The position numbers and the translations under genes were made by a program. From Amblyomma americanum (lineage: Eukaryota > Arthropoda > Arachnida > Ixodida > Ixodidae), in the NCBI RefSeq assembly GCF_052857255.1, contig NW_027526484.1, forward strand, positions 2,329,501 through 2,393,500: 64,000 nt of DNA, read 5' to 3'. Below the pieces are notes generated by a model. It saw only the letters and a list, made by a program, of their open reading frames with translations, had not been told where the DNA came from and ran no database searches. Shown here piece after piece: positions 35,301 to 41,240 of this stretch (the stretch's first letter is position 1; every line of letters begins with the position of its first letter).

Positions 35301-37764
35301 AAATTTTAGGAGTAAACATTTAAACTATTAGCGATGGGCACCTGGTTGCATTTAGAGAGTTGTAGCCGTCCGTTAGTAATAGCGATATCAATTTTTAGAA
35401 TTTCGAAAACGTGAGCACCCTCGCCTTTGTCACTGAAGAAATTTTGGCTAGATTTTACCAAATTGCCTGCGCTCTCGGAGAGTATGCAGGCAACGCAACC
35501 CCTCCAGAGAACGTAACTAGTCGAAATAGCGAAATTAAAATTGATTGAGCCACGGCGGTGAGGGCAATTGCGGTTACGAAATTTAAAAAACTGATTTGGC
35601 TATTACTAACGACCATATACAAATCTCTAATCGTCACGAGGTGCCTATCGGTAATAGTTAAATATTTAAGTATTAGAATTTAGTTAATCACTTTAGTAGT
35701 TAACAAGATTCACCCGTTATTTGACGTCCGCCTACACTTTTATTACTATGACACAAAAAGCTTCTCTTAACCTAAAAAAACTGTGTTTATAAAAATTTTG
35801 CGTCTTCTAAAAAAAATTTCCCGGTATAGCTTTCTACCATATCTACCCAGAACAGAGGCGTTGGTAGATATAGCACCGATGTTTCTCATTTTTGTCGATT
35901 AAGTGCTCAGGCTACATTTAAAAGCATGAGGTTCACGTTCTTAAATATTTGGTTTATACAGGAAGGCGTGTTTTATTAAGCCGCTTGCATATACAGCCGT
36001 CTGGATTACCTGACGAGACTTTCGTTCCAGTCTTTTGTGTCCTGTTACATTGCGCTGTTCCAAACAGGCGAAATTTTGCACTTTTTTACTCATGAGGCGA
36101 GAAAGAAAACAGTCACCGAAACCAAGTAGAGTAGACGAATGTATCTTTCTGTCTTTATATATTTTTTTCATTTGAAATGAATAATATAAGTACTTGATGA
36201 CTGAAACATAATTGATGACAAAGCAGAAAAGAACTACCACATGCCGCCTAGCCCACGACATTTGAATTTCGAGTCCAGTGGACTAGCAACTGAGCCATGG
36301 CGCTGGCTGTCGCGTCTTTTGCTTTCGGAGTATTAATGTTCGGTGTAACGTTACCTTGAGAGTGTTCATTAGCACCACCCTCCTGTATAGCGGCGGACGT
36401 AGTACTTGCTAATACATTACCGCGAGTGTCATGTGGAATGTCATCAAACGGTGAGAGCAGAAGCTGATCGTGATCATTCGTATGCTGCCTATGGTATCAA
36501 GCTCTCAGAGCTGTGGCCCTCTTTAAGCTATTGAGCAGACAGAAAAAAAATGAGAGGCTTGTAATGTTATAACACGCGTATAGAGGTAGGCAATAGTCAC
36601 CTAAACCTAGTAGCATAGGGGAATGTTTCTGTATTTATAGTTTTTAATGAAAAATTATTAGTACAATTACTTTATAACTAAAAAATAATTAGTCAGAACC
36701 GATGACCTACGAAAGCGTCCGTGTCCTTCAGGAACCAAAACGGACACATAAATATTGGCGCAAAATGTTCAGCATGCGCTTTTCAATGCCGGGCATTGCG
36801 AACACTCACTAAAAAAGCGTATGCAAGTAAATATTTTCAGTAAGCACGAACGTGAACAGAACGCGTCGTTTAATAGCGTGTTTGTTTGCTGCCATTTCTT
36901 TTCTGCCCAGGCGGCGAGAGAGCAAGAGAGAGGGAGAGAAAAATATTTACGTTCCGACCCTGGTCCGAAGTTTAGCTACTCTGCATAGTATTTTCACGCA
37001 GGTACTTTGCCTCCTTGCAAGATGTACCCGTTTTTTATTTAGGGCTGTGAAAGTATTTCTCGACTACTATTTGCGTTCTGCCCTTCCAGCCTCTAATTCA
37101 ACCTAGATGTTATCATTATGAACTGGAACTTTTCCAAGTCTCTTCCCCTAAAACTACGAAATATCGCTTTATGTAGGTTAGACTGGTACTGGTGCTGAAC
37201 AATTGCTAATATTCAGGAAGGGATTAGTTATTTCAAAACGAGTTTCGCAAGCCATATAACGTTTGATTCCTAATGAAATCACTGAGCAGAGTGCGTATGC
37301 CCAATGCTAATTGTGGCTTTGGGCATGCGCACTTCAGGTTCGCATTTGCACTCCGCGAGGGAAAGAATGAGCACTGTATTACAGGTGAGGTTAATCGCTG
37401 AGTGAACATCGCACTTCACGCGACCGCATGCGACAAGGCACTTGAACTTCATGATCTGCTCCGAGCGTAACTCACATCGCAGCGCCCACGGCTCCAAGTT
37501 CCGGACTCCGCGCACCAGCGTGAGAAGACCGACGCTGCAGTCGGCCGACACTTCGGCTTCCAGGAGCTTCCTCGTCAATGACGGGGACGCCCGATTCATG
37601 GCACTGGCGATCCATTCTTTGAGCTTGCTTACATAGCTCACGTTTTGCTGCTCCGTCATTGATGCCGAGGAATCCCCGTCAGACCCACTGCCACCGAGGC
37701 AACACGGGAGGCACCCGCAAAGAAGCACCGTCACCACGATTAGAACCACTTTTTGCACACTCAT
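2141..37764 (-). CDS. nrf-6-like: Split gene for an NRF-6-like membrane acyltransferase (12 exons seen, 3' end missing)
   Basis: Twelve exons on the minus strand encode about 575 residues of a nose-resistant-to-fluoxetine-type protein. In order they give a signal peptide, a cysteine-containing extracellular NRF domain, a first membrane helix and then an acyltransferase-3 domain with many hydrophobic segments. Family landmarks that can be read are EPWALR and DATAKYPSG (NRF domain), LHGIRF and VGHSYG (acyltransferase core with the family's conserved His), SVDCFFFL, HLWYLSLDFQ and ACATGRGG. All exon joins keep frame with AG/GT borders. By family knowledge such proteins are putative O-acyltransferases of the cell surface or secretory membranes; the substrate is unknown. 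The reading ends at 2141 with one base left over, so the C-terminal exon(s) lie to the left of the window. About 30-40 residues expected between exons 7 and 8 were not found. Introns are large (up to 16 kb) and full of transposons. Confidence 0.85.
3506..3626 (-). CDS. Exon 11: acyltransferase segment, Tyr-rich
   Basis: The exon has one base then 40 codons: TFLRTGFHYYFYPFYHAVC, then YFVGCMTYFFVGIF and KEKKISK. The family has a Tyr-rich block at this point followed by a membrane helix and a basic cytoplasmic end. The acceptor is TTTTCCGCAG and the donor CAAAG/GTGAAA. Confidence 0.85.
3627..6104 (-). other. Intron 10
   Basis: The intron of 2.5 kb runs between GTGAGT at 6104 and CCGCAG at 3627. 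It contains the small hairpin near 5588. No gene or named repeat is recognised in it. Confidence 0.5.
5588..5612 (+). repeat. Small perfect hairpin
   Basis: GGTGGCTGT and ACAGCCACC pair perfectly over nine bases around a seven-base loop, inside intron 10. No known RNA element is recognised. Confidence 0.6.
6105..6227 (-). CDS. Exon 10: acyltransferase membrane segment
   Basis: The exon has one base, 40 codons and two bases: RPRIAAAAFVLLSFVGCSVA, then MTPFIVPLTES. The basic residues before a helix fit a cytoplasmic loop entering the membrane. The acceptor is CCCCGCTGCAG and the donor AAC/GTGAGT. The phases match exons 9 and 11. Confidence 0.85.
7671..7753 (-). CDS. Exon 9: acyltransferase segment with HLWYL motif
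   Basis: The exon has 27 codons plus two bases: PIFGHLWYLSLDFQFFLV and then SLPILLLLK. His-x-Trp-Tyr-Leu-x-x-Asp-x-Gln is a signature of the NRF-6/acyltransferase-3 group, followed here by a membrane helix. The acceptor is TTGATTACAG and the donor AGAG/GTAAGA. Confidence 0.85.
8332..8488 (-). CDS. Exon 8: acyltransferase membrane segment (SGP motif)
   Basis: The exon has one base then 52 codons: TMVPVFFCLMCLFLLPLITSGP, then WLYLLLQVQNYDFE. The hydrophobic helix, Ser-Gly-Pro and the Trp/Leu-rich block with Asn-Tyr follow the family order. The acceptor is a long pyrimidine tract ending CAG. The donor GAA/GTCACT is canonical but weak. I chose it because it keeps phase 0 with exon 9 and gives the expected join before PIFGHLWYL. 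Confidence 0.75.
9247..9350 (+). repeat. Left member of an inverted repeat pair
   Basis: The sequence 'gtcataatctgccgcagtgg', then 'caaaacgccggaagcggat', recurs in reverse complement at about 10785-10890, with roughly 80 percent agreement judged by eye over about 100 bases. The spacing is 1.4 kb. This could be the two ends of one element or two copies of a MITE in opposite orientation. Confidence 0.5.
10785..10890 (-). repeat. Right member of an inverted repeat pair
   Basis: This is the reverse-complement partner of the copy near 9247-9350. The shared core around 'aaaacgccggaagcgg' is unmistakable. Neither arm codes for a recognised protein. Confidence 0.5.
12506..13147 (+). repeat. Left long terminal inverted repeat of the Tc1-type element
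   Basis: The arm begins CAGTCGTCAGC after TA and ends at 'agcgagaggcgc'. It matches the right arm in reverse complement with scattered single-base differences. Open frames inside it occur as mirror copies in both arms and are not genes. Confidence 0.85.
13214..13428 (-). repeat. Ruka-like tRNA-derived SINE
   Basis: On the minus strand a tRNA-type B box lies in 'gggttcaatcccggcc'. A body follows with 'gtgcacgtcaaagaac' and a 3' end with 'gagtcgctttggg'. This is the layout of the ixodid tick SINE Ruka. It is inserted inside the Tc1-type transposon and is therefore younger than it. Its 5' end is altered. Confidence 0.75.
13967..14900 (+). pseudogene. Broken Tc1-type transposase gene
   Basis: Fragments in different frames align in order with a Tc1-family transposase. 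The N-terminal helix-turn-helix region has MARTMSQREI and RIVRAFRDEERIEDAAR. A middle part reads TARKYAMSLG. Near 14540-14600 a stretch with HDRATIHAA and QDFL sits where the second catalytic Asp is expected. The C-terminus has SDLNLTENVWGMKK, where the Glu of the DDE triad falls in ENVW, then LPERMDAV. Frame changes near 14085 and after 14330, plus stops, show it is dead. It is a passenger in the long-TIR element. Confidence 0.8.
14971..15612 (-). repeat. Right long terminal inverted repeat of the Tc1-type element
   Basis: This is the mirror copy of the left arm, ending GCTGACGACTG before TA. The few differences from the left arm include point changes and small indels, such as 'atcttcatttc' against 'gaacattcgg' read in opposite senses. 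Confidence 0.85.
16387..16612 (-). repeat. Ruka-like tRNA-derived SINE
   Basis: Read on the minus strand it starts GACGCCGTGGTGGCTCAGTG (A box), has a B-box region GGGTTCTATCCGGGCC, a body with 'gtgcacgtgaaagaatccc' and a 3' part with 'agccgctttggga'. It is nearly full length. It is in the same minus-strand orientation as the host gene and lies in intron 7. Confidence 0.85.
18580..18892 (+). repeat. Two direct repeats at the 5' side of the LINE
   Basis: About 62 bases starting 'catttggcagt' and ending 'cactgcagg' or 'cattgcagg' occur at 18580-18642 and again at 18831-18892, both containing 'cgtcgagcgagtcgc'. They lie just upstream of the LINE coding remnants. They could be repeated 5' UTR/promoter units of that LINE, which is an inference from position. 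Confidence 0.55.
19063..19744 (+). pseudogene. LINE ORF1 remnant (coiled coil plus RNA-binding part)
   Basis: The first part is a heptad-rich coiled coil (ESLEREMRNEIRELKSEKQ). After a frame change near 19290 come SRRADLEIQGV, ACHRVPTGKAD, NIVVQFRSQAKRD and YVNEHLCPAQKKLL. These are typical of ORF1 proteins of CR1/Jockey-type LINEs, which coat the LINE RNA. The gene is split by the frameshift and ends at an early stop, so it is not functional. Confidence 0.7.
19913..20785 (+). pseudogene. LINE ORF2 remnant, apurinic-like endonuclease
   Basis: The reading contains LILSETWYQPG (catalytic Glu), VVYRPPNGN, then FNINILDHN and SDHCPVFVVF (catalytic Asp-His). These are the ordered motifs of the exonuclease-endonuclease-phosphatase domain that nicks target DNA for LINE insertion. 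The start is eroded and it stops at 20785, before the reverse transcriptase. Confidence 0.8.
20786..22185 (+). pseudogene. LINE ORF2 remnant, reverse transcriptase
   Basis: Between 21158 and 21928 the motifs of a non-LTR reverse transcriptase follow in order: YKGGDRNVLANYRPVSVLP, FFLDFSKAYHF, GVPQGSILGPL and FVIYADDSTIL. YADD is the catalytic pair. After a stop near 21928 the thumb region continues in another frame to 22185 (EILGVYFSCHLNWDAHV). The order and sequence suit the CR1/Jockey group. Several stops and frame changes make it inactive. Confidence 0.8.
22186..22880 (+). mobile_element. LINE 3' end
   Basis: The decayed C-terminal tail of ORF2 is followed by a non-coding end with 'cttttagccaggaaaccctcc' and 'aataaacttatttacttatt', which closes the element. 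The AT-rich short-repeat tail is typical of LINE 3' ends. The exact insertion boundary and target duplication were not resolved. Confidence 0.55.
24447..24540 (-). CDS. Exon 7: second acyltransferase segment (SVD-FFF motif)
   Basis: The exon has two bases, 30 codons and two bases, reading NMVNAIVYADNWANIF and then YMSVDCFFFL. The family pattern is Ser-Val-Asp-x-Phe-Phe-Phe-Leu-Ser-Gly. The acceptor is TTTCCTCTCCAG; the donor is TTGAA/GTGCGT. It ends with two bases over. The next recognised exon (8332-8488) needs exactly two, so any exon missing in between must have a length divisible by three. Confidence 0.8.
24541..25751 (-). other. Intron 6
   Basis: An intron of 1.2 kb between GTACGT at 25751 and TTTCCTCTCCAG at 24541. 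No repeat family or gene is recognised in it. Confidence 0.6.
25752..25931 (-). CDS. Exon 6: start of the acyltransferase-3 domain
   Basis: The exon has two bases, then 59 codons plus one base. It contains SVLTSFSVVSNTRMML, the block LHGIRFFSIVYILVGHSYG and ends at SDIW. LHGIRF and Gly-His are the signature start of the acyltransferase-3 fold; the His is the residue usually regarded as catalytic. The acceptor is TTTCATTTCAG. The donor used, GGG/GTACGT, keeps frame with exon 7; a second GT four bases further would not. Confidence 0.85.
26285..26313 (+). repeat. T14-G15 homopolymer junction
   Basis: Fourteen T are followed directly by fifteen G inside intron 5. Such runs are unstable and error-prone in sequencing, so the exact lengths should not be trusted. 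Confidence 0.9.
26811..26890 (-). CDS. Exon 5: first transmembrane helix
   Basis: The exon codes for FLGTLVLLIVLGTAVDVYC followed by SRRKQK, a membrane helix with a basic cytoplasmic edge, as in the family before the acyltransferase domain. The acceptor is TTTTCAG. Two donors lie 12 bases apart in the same frame (AAAG/GTGAAA at 26810 and CAAAG/GTAAAA at 26798). I used the first; the second would add four residues. Confidence 0.8.
26980..27064 (-). CDS. Exon 4: linker before the first membrane helix
   Basis: The exon is 85 bases, starting with two bases of a split Val codon and ending with two bases of a split Leu codon. It reads LPKVLDVTITDCV and ends in a hydrophobic TQVIIL that begins the first transmembrane helix. 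The acceptor is TTCTTTCAG and the donor TTTT/GTAAGT. The phase fits both neighbours. Confidence 0.8.
27279..27390 (-). CDS. Exon 3: end of the NRF domain
   Basis: The exon has 37 codons plus one base, including RLGICVLDVCNQDELQLM. The family pattern here is Leu-Gly-x-Cys-x-Pro-x-x-Cys-x-x-x-Asp-Leu; this copy has Leu-Asp in place of Pro-Ser between the two cysteines. The acceptor is CTCTGTGCAG and the donor GCAG/GTATGT. Confidence 0.85.
27391..29432 (-). other. Intron 2
   Basis: The intron of 2.0 kb runs between GTGAGA at 29432 and CTGTGCAG at 27391. I see no recognisable gene, RNA or complete transposon in it; ORF-like stretches on both strands show no family motifs. Confidence 0.6.
29433..29644 (-). 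CDS. Exon 2: core of the NRF domain
   Basis: The exon has two bases, then 70 codons. It contains DATAKYPSGAL, LGAFDECVQ and YCNV, the typical NRF-domain block (Asp-Ala-x-x-Lys, Pro-Ser-Gly, Leu-Gly-x-x-Asp-x-Cys). The cysteines are expected to form disulphides on the outside of the cell. The acceptor is TTTCACGCAG and the donor CACGG/GTGAGA. It ends in phase 0, matching exon 3. Confidence 0.85.
30325..30480 (-). pseudogene. Fragment of a LINE ORF2 C-terminus
   Basis: The minus-strand reading contains HILHKCPQDIP, then a QW dipeptide and a QLHVLSRTIEV tail. This resembles the C-terminal zinc-finger/RNase H tail of tick I-type LINE proteins (H-x-L-x-x-C-P, then W-x-x-x-L, then Q-L-x-x-x-x-R). 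Only about 50 codons are recognisable and nothing upstream continues it. The identification rests on my recall of the family pattern. Confidence 0.35.
31957..32036 (-). repeat. tRNA-like SINE head
   Basis: On the minus strand the sequence has an A-box-like TAGCGTAGTCG and a perfect B box GGTTCGAATCC inside an arm that pairs as GGATGGTGG/CCATCC. An A-rich run lies on its 3' side. It lacks a convincing anticodon stem, so I read it as a SINE-type internal pol III promoter rather than a working tRNA. Confidence 0.5.
35156..35829. mobile_element. Palindromic MITE of 674 bp
   Basis: The left end reads CTATACCGGGTG and the right end is its mirror, CCCGGTATAG. Homology between the two arms continues inward for most of the element (for example 'catagtaat', 'ggcggacgtca', 'ggcacct' and 'gttagtaatag', each with its reverse complement), so nearly the whole element can fold back. 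It has no coding capacity. The superfamily is undetermined because the target duplication is not clear. Confidence 0.7.
36243..36650 (-). repeat. Diverged solo copy of the tRNA-headed repeat unit
   Basis: A degenerate tRNA-like head (ATGGCTCAGTTGC as A box on the minus strand, around 36250-36297) is followed by sequence matching the tandem units at 47.4-48.9 kb. The shared text includes 'ccttgagagtgttca', 'gcggacgtag', 'taccgcgagtgt' and 'aggggaatgttt'. The tRNA part is much more decayed than in those units, so this is an older single insertion. Confidence 0.65.
37476..37764 (-). CDS. Exon 1: signal peptide and start of NRF domain
   Basis: The exon codes for 96 residues plus one base. It opens MSVQKVVLIVVTVLLCGC, a hydrophobic signal peptide, so the protein enters the secretory pathway. 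A Ser-rich acidic stretch follows, then a helix (KLKEWIASAMNRASPS) and the motif EPWALR, which closes the first block of the NRF domain. The donor is CGAT/GTGAGT. I chose the ATG at 37764 because the signal peptide starts directly there; an in-frame ATG further up exists but would place non-hydrophobic residues ahead of it. The final base joins exon 2 to complete a Leu codon. Confidence 0.8.
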
Positions 37765-38053
37765 GATGTTGCGAAAACCTCCTAAAACATTTGAAGGGGT
37801 GCAAGTTAGCAAAATGACACGAAGGCTGCTTGCAGATACTTAATTAGGCTGATGCATGTCTTACAAAGTTGTCCTCCGCTAAACTAAAATTCAGAAAACT
37901 GCCAGCTCGATCGCTAACGCCTGAAGCCCTTCCTAAATGGGAGCACGAGAGAAGGGAATTTCCAAAGAGCGCATCTGCATGGGAGTCCCAGTAGTAGTGT
38001 GTGAAGAGATCAGGCGCACGCGTGCGAAAGGCAGCCAATCGCCATTCACCCCT

Positions 38054-38059
38054 TTTATA
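38054..38059 (-). promoter_or_regulatory. Candidate TATA box of the NRF-6-like gene
   Basis: Read on the minus strand, TTTATAAAAGGGG lies here, about 290 bases upstream of the ATG at 37764. A start of transcription about 30 bases downstream would give a 5' leader of about 260 bases. A possible 3' splice site (TTTTAG/GAGG) just before the ATG means the leader might itself be spliced. This rests on motif and position only; no transcript evidence is available. Confidence 0.4.
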
Positions 38060-39005
38060 AAGCGCGCACTCATGACGCGCGTACGGCACGCCGTTCCAAA
38101 AAGGGCCTCTCCCGTAGAAAGACGGAAAGAGCGCAAGTGTGATCGGCTCTTCGCCCTCGCCTTCTTTCTTGGCAGGGACCTTCCGATGGCGTGTGGCGTT
38201 GGCATGTTTGGAGCATTCAAAGCGTTGTGTTTCTTTTTTATGTTTCTTTGTTTTGGCCGCTGCCAAGTCGTTTTGGCTGAGTAGTCGTATCTCGACATCC
38301 TACAGGCATTGTTTCAACGCGTATGCGTGAAACATACTGCCTGCAGGCTGTCTGACTGCTGCGGGGATTTTTCTCATGGCTGTTTTGCGGAAAGCTTACA
38401 TTATGACGGCTCGCGCAGTCTTGGCATTTTAAATAATTTGCTCATCCTGTCATCCTAACGGCTTCTTTGTTTTTGTCTTTCCTCGTATGACACACCTTCA
38501 GTGCAGTGGCGACTACGCAACATCCTGCTAACCTAGTATGTAACCTTTCGGCGTTAAATTTTTGCCTCTTGTGCAATTACGATAAGCATAGAGTTTCTAA
38601 ATACTATCTAGAGGGAATGCTAGCCGTTCTGCACTTAATCCGCCAAGGACGCCCAAGGTATGCTGGGAAGACGTGATTTCAGAGTGACATCTGGTGGCTT
38701 GATGTCTGTTCAATTGATTGGGTTTCGTGGTTGTTCAGTTTCGTTTTCATTGATGTTTTATGCACCCAGCTACCCACGCAGTTCATTCGAGATCCGAAGC
38801 ATCCGAAGTCACTTTACTCGAAGTTTGCGGAGAAAAGTGACTGGTGCCTACTGAGCCTGAAGGACGTTTGCCCCATGGTTTGGAGCCATTTACGCAGTAA
38901 GCTGGGTTTGTTCAGCGCAAACCTGTGCATTGAAATGCGAAGGAAGGGTACAAAGTCCTTTGTGAATTTAAAACAGAACAGTCTGCTACTGTGACCGCTA
39001 TATAT
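38060..39005. other. Upstream region of the NRF-6-like gene
   Basis: There is no convincing gene here. Open frames on both strands overlap and show no family motifs. Confidence 0.5.
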
Positions 39006-40034
39006 CACTGTAAAAAAATTGCTCATTTAAGGGTTGTGTTTTGTGTCTATAATTCGCACCCTTGCACCCTCCCAAAAGGATAAAACTTAGGCTTATCACA
39101 CCCATAGTAAGGTGGGATCGTTACAGTTGCACCCTTTTTTTCGACTGCTTTAGTTTCATAGATTTTCATTGCTTCAAAAGACTGACATTTTATTTTTCGG
39201 TGCACTCTTCGAAGAAAGCTAGCCAATCCTTATGCGAAAAGCTGCTGACGGCGTGTCTAACTTTGCACTACAGTCACGGCATCCCCAACTATAAACATAA
39301 TTTCGAGATGTGTGTTTCACGGTGTTTCTAAGCTTGTTTGCTGTGGAGTAACATTTGTGAAGTGTGCATCATGGTCACGGCATTTTTTTTCTGAATATAT
39401 TCGAAAAAATAACAATAGAGCTTGCCAAAAGATGCTCGCCTTCAGCAAACCCGTTCGCACAGTTACACGATAGTATGATGTGCCACGTATTTTAGCCGAA
39501 GGAATATAAACAGGTGTAAGCATAACTGGATTGATTTATACGAAGCTGCACTGAGGTGACAGAGCTTAACACAAAAGGCTCAATACTTTCGTGCCATGAC
39601 GCGCATCCTTTCTCCAAGTTTAATATGCCATTTCAGCAAGCAACTATTTGGAATCAATAATGCTTAGATCTTCAGCTGAAATAATTTCGTTAAATATCAT
39701 ATTACGGGGGTAAAAATCGCAGTTATAGCTGCTCGCATAAAGGCTGCAGCCGTCACTTAAGGGAAAGCTCAAATAGCTCAGATAATTTAGAAGCACGCTT
39801 GATTCAACTACTGCAACTTTGTTCAACAAGTCAAAGAACACCCTTACGCACCCTTGCACTCGAAGGAGCTGCAACACCCTTCTGCCCGTGCACTTTTGAA
39901 GGGTTTATGGGTGTATTAAAGGTGCTGACGTGCTCAGCGCACCCTTTATAAAAAGACAAGTAAAAATAACGGTGTGGAAAGAGTGCTTGCATTAGCGTTA
40001 CACCTTTAGGGGTGCGAATTTTTTTACTGTTTTT
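39006..40034. mobile_element. Candidate MITE with ACTGTAAAAAAATT-type ends
   Basis: The left end CACTGTAAAAAAATT mirrors the right end AATTTTTTTACTGT with one mismatch in 14. Both sub-terminal regions carry a 'ttcgcaccc' motif in inverted orientation and many CACCCTT/AAGGGTG words. There is no transposase. The ends are short, so this is a candidate only. Confidence 0.45.
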
Positions 40035-41164
40035 GCAGATTGGTTGTAGGAATCTCGGAGGCACTGTCTAAAGCGCAAAATATTTCGACAAGTGCCACTT
40101 AAGTTAACCGTACCGGTTGTGGATTGCATATGGTTCATTTAAATCTTATTTTTTGCAAAACTTCACAAGTATGCATTCGTAGTCAGTATGTTTGGGGATA
40201 ACATTAGTCAAGCCAAGCAAAAAACCTCCTATTCCTGGCATTCCCACAGTGGATAGAATTTTAAGGAATTCGCATAAAAAATGCCACCAGCTTTCCGCCT
40301 TAGTAATATTTAGAAACAATATAACGATATATTCGTATTTCTGCCCTCTAACTGCCACTGAAAAGTCGAGATCGTGCAGGTAATTCTAGTCTACTACGAT
40401 TCTTTTTACTCCAAAAACCCGGTTTGTACAGAACTGAAGACTTGGTCACGTCAACATCAACTGCATTAAAGAGGCTCCTTCTAACTCGAACTACGCGTAA
40501 TGCTAAAGAATTCTAGTTCGAGTTACAGATATTCGACTAATTTTTTCCATAGCCTAATGCTTCTGGGGCGTCTTTAGCATTGCTAAAAAATGCGCACAAC
40601 TTGTCGGTAAACTGAAAAGTTTGCAGTTATTTTCTCATCCTCACATACTACTTTATGTGGCCATTTATTTTTTATTGTCTACAGAAATACGAAAGCACTT
40701 TCGAGCTCTTGTGTACGATATACAGCACCGTAGGTTACCAGTCACCGTTTTATTTTTATTCAACGTTCGCCTCACGATGGTTTCGCAATTAATGTCTAGT
40801 TGTAGTAGCTGATCTTTATTCGCTGCACGTCAAACGTATGTGATTAATCATTTTTTCTCTGAGGGGTTTCGTTTCACCAAGCGTATTCTTTACGCACATT
40901 TTTGCGCTCCATTTTTGTCTCTGTTTGCTCTCTTCTGCACGGTATATTGTTATTTTCAAAGGTTTTCTTGCATGCATGAATGGTTTGTCTGCGTTTTGTA
41001 TGTTTATTATGCGTTTGAGTTCGGCCTATGTGAACACCTCTTTAATGCGAAATCATTAATGACTCATCGGCAATGAAACCCAACGTCGGCGTTGACCAGC
41101 AGCAGTGGTCCCAAAAATCCCACATGACGTAACCGTGGTATAAAAGAAAAATAAAATTTCCTCC
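40035..41164. other. Region without recognised features
   Basis: AT-rich sequence with no gene, tRNA or named repeat seen. Confidence 0.5.
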
Positions 41165-41240
41165 AAAGCTGCTGGGAACGGAACCCAGCACTTTTATGTT
41201 GCGAAGCAAGCACGCAATCCATAGGCCACAAAAGCTTGTT
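41165..41240 (-). repeat. tRNA-like SINE head
   Basis: On the minus strand the sequence carries a TGGCCTATGGATTG A-box-like segment and GGGTTCCGTTCCCAGC as the T arm with B box. The T arm pairs; the anticodon stem does not convincingly. I read it as a decayed tRNA-derived SINE. Confidence 0.45.

Larger units (their letters stand above)
29645..37475 (-). other. Intron 1 (7.8 kb) with transposon debris
   Basis: The intron runs from GTGAGT at 37475 to TTTCACGCAG at 29645. It contains a diverged tRNA-headed repeat unit (36243-36650), a 674-bp palindromic MITE (35156-35829), a tRNA-like SINE head (about 31957-32036) and a LINE C-terminal fragment (about 30325-30480). The stretches 32.1-35.1 kb and 29.7-30.3 kb are AT-rich and show nothing else I can name. 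Confidence 0.7.
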
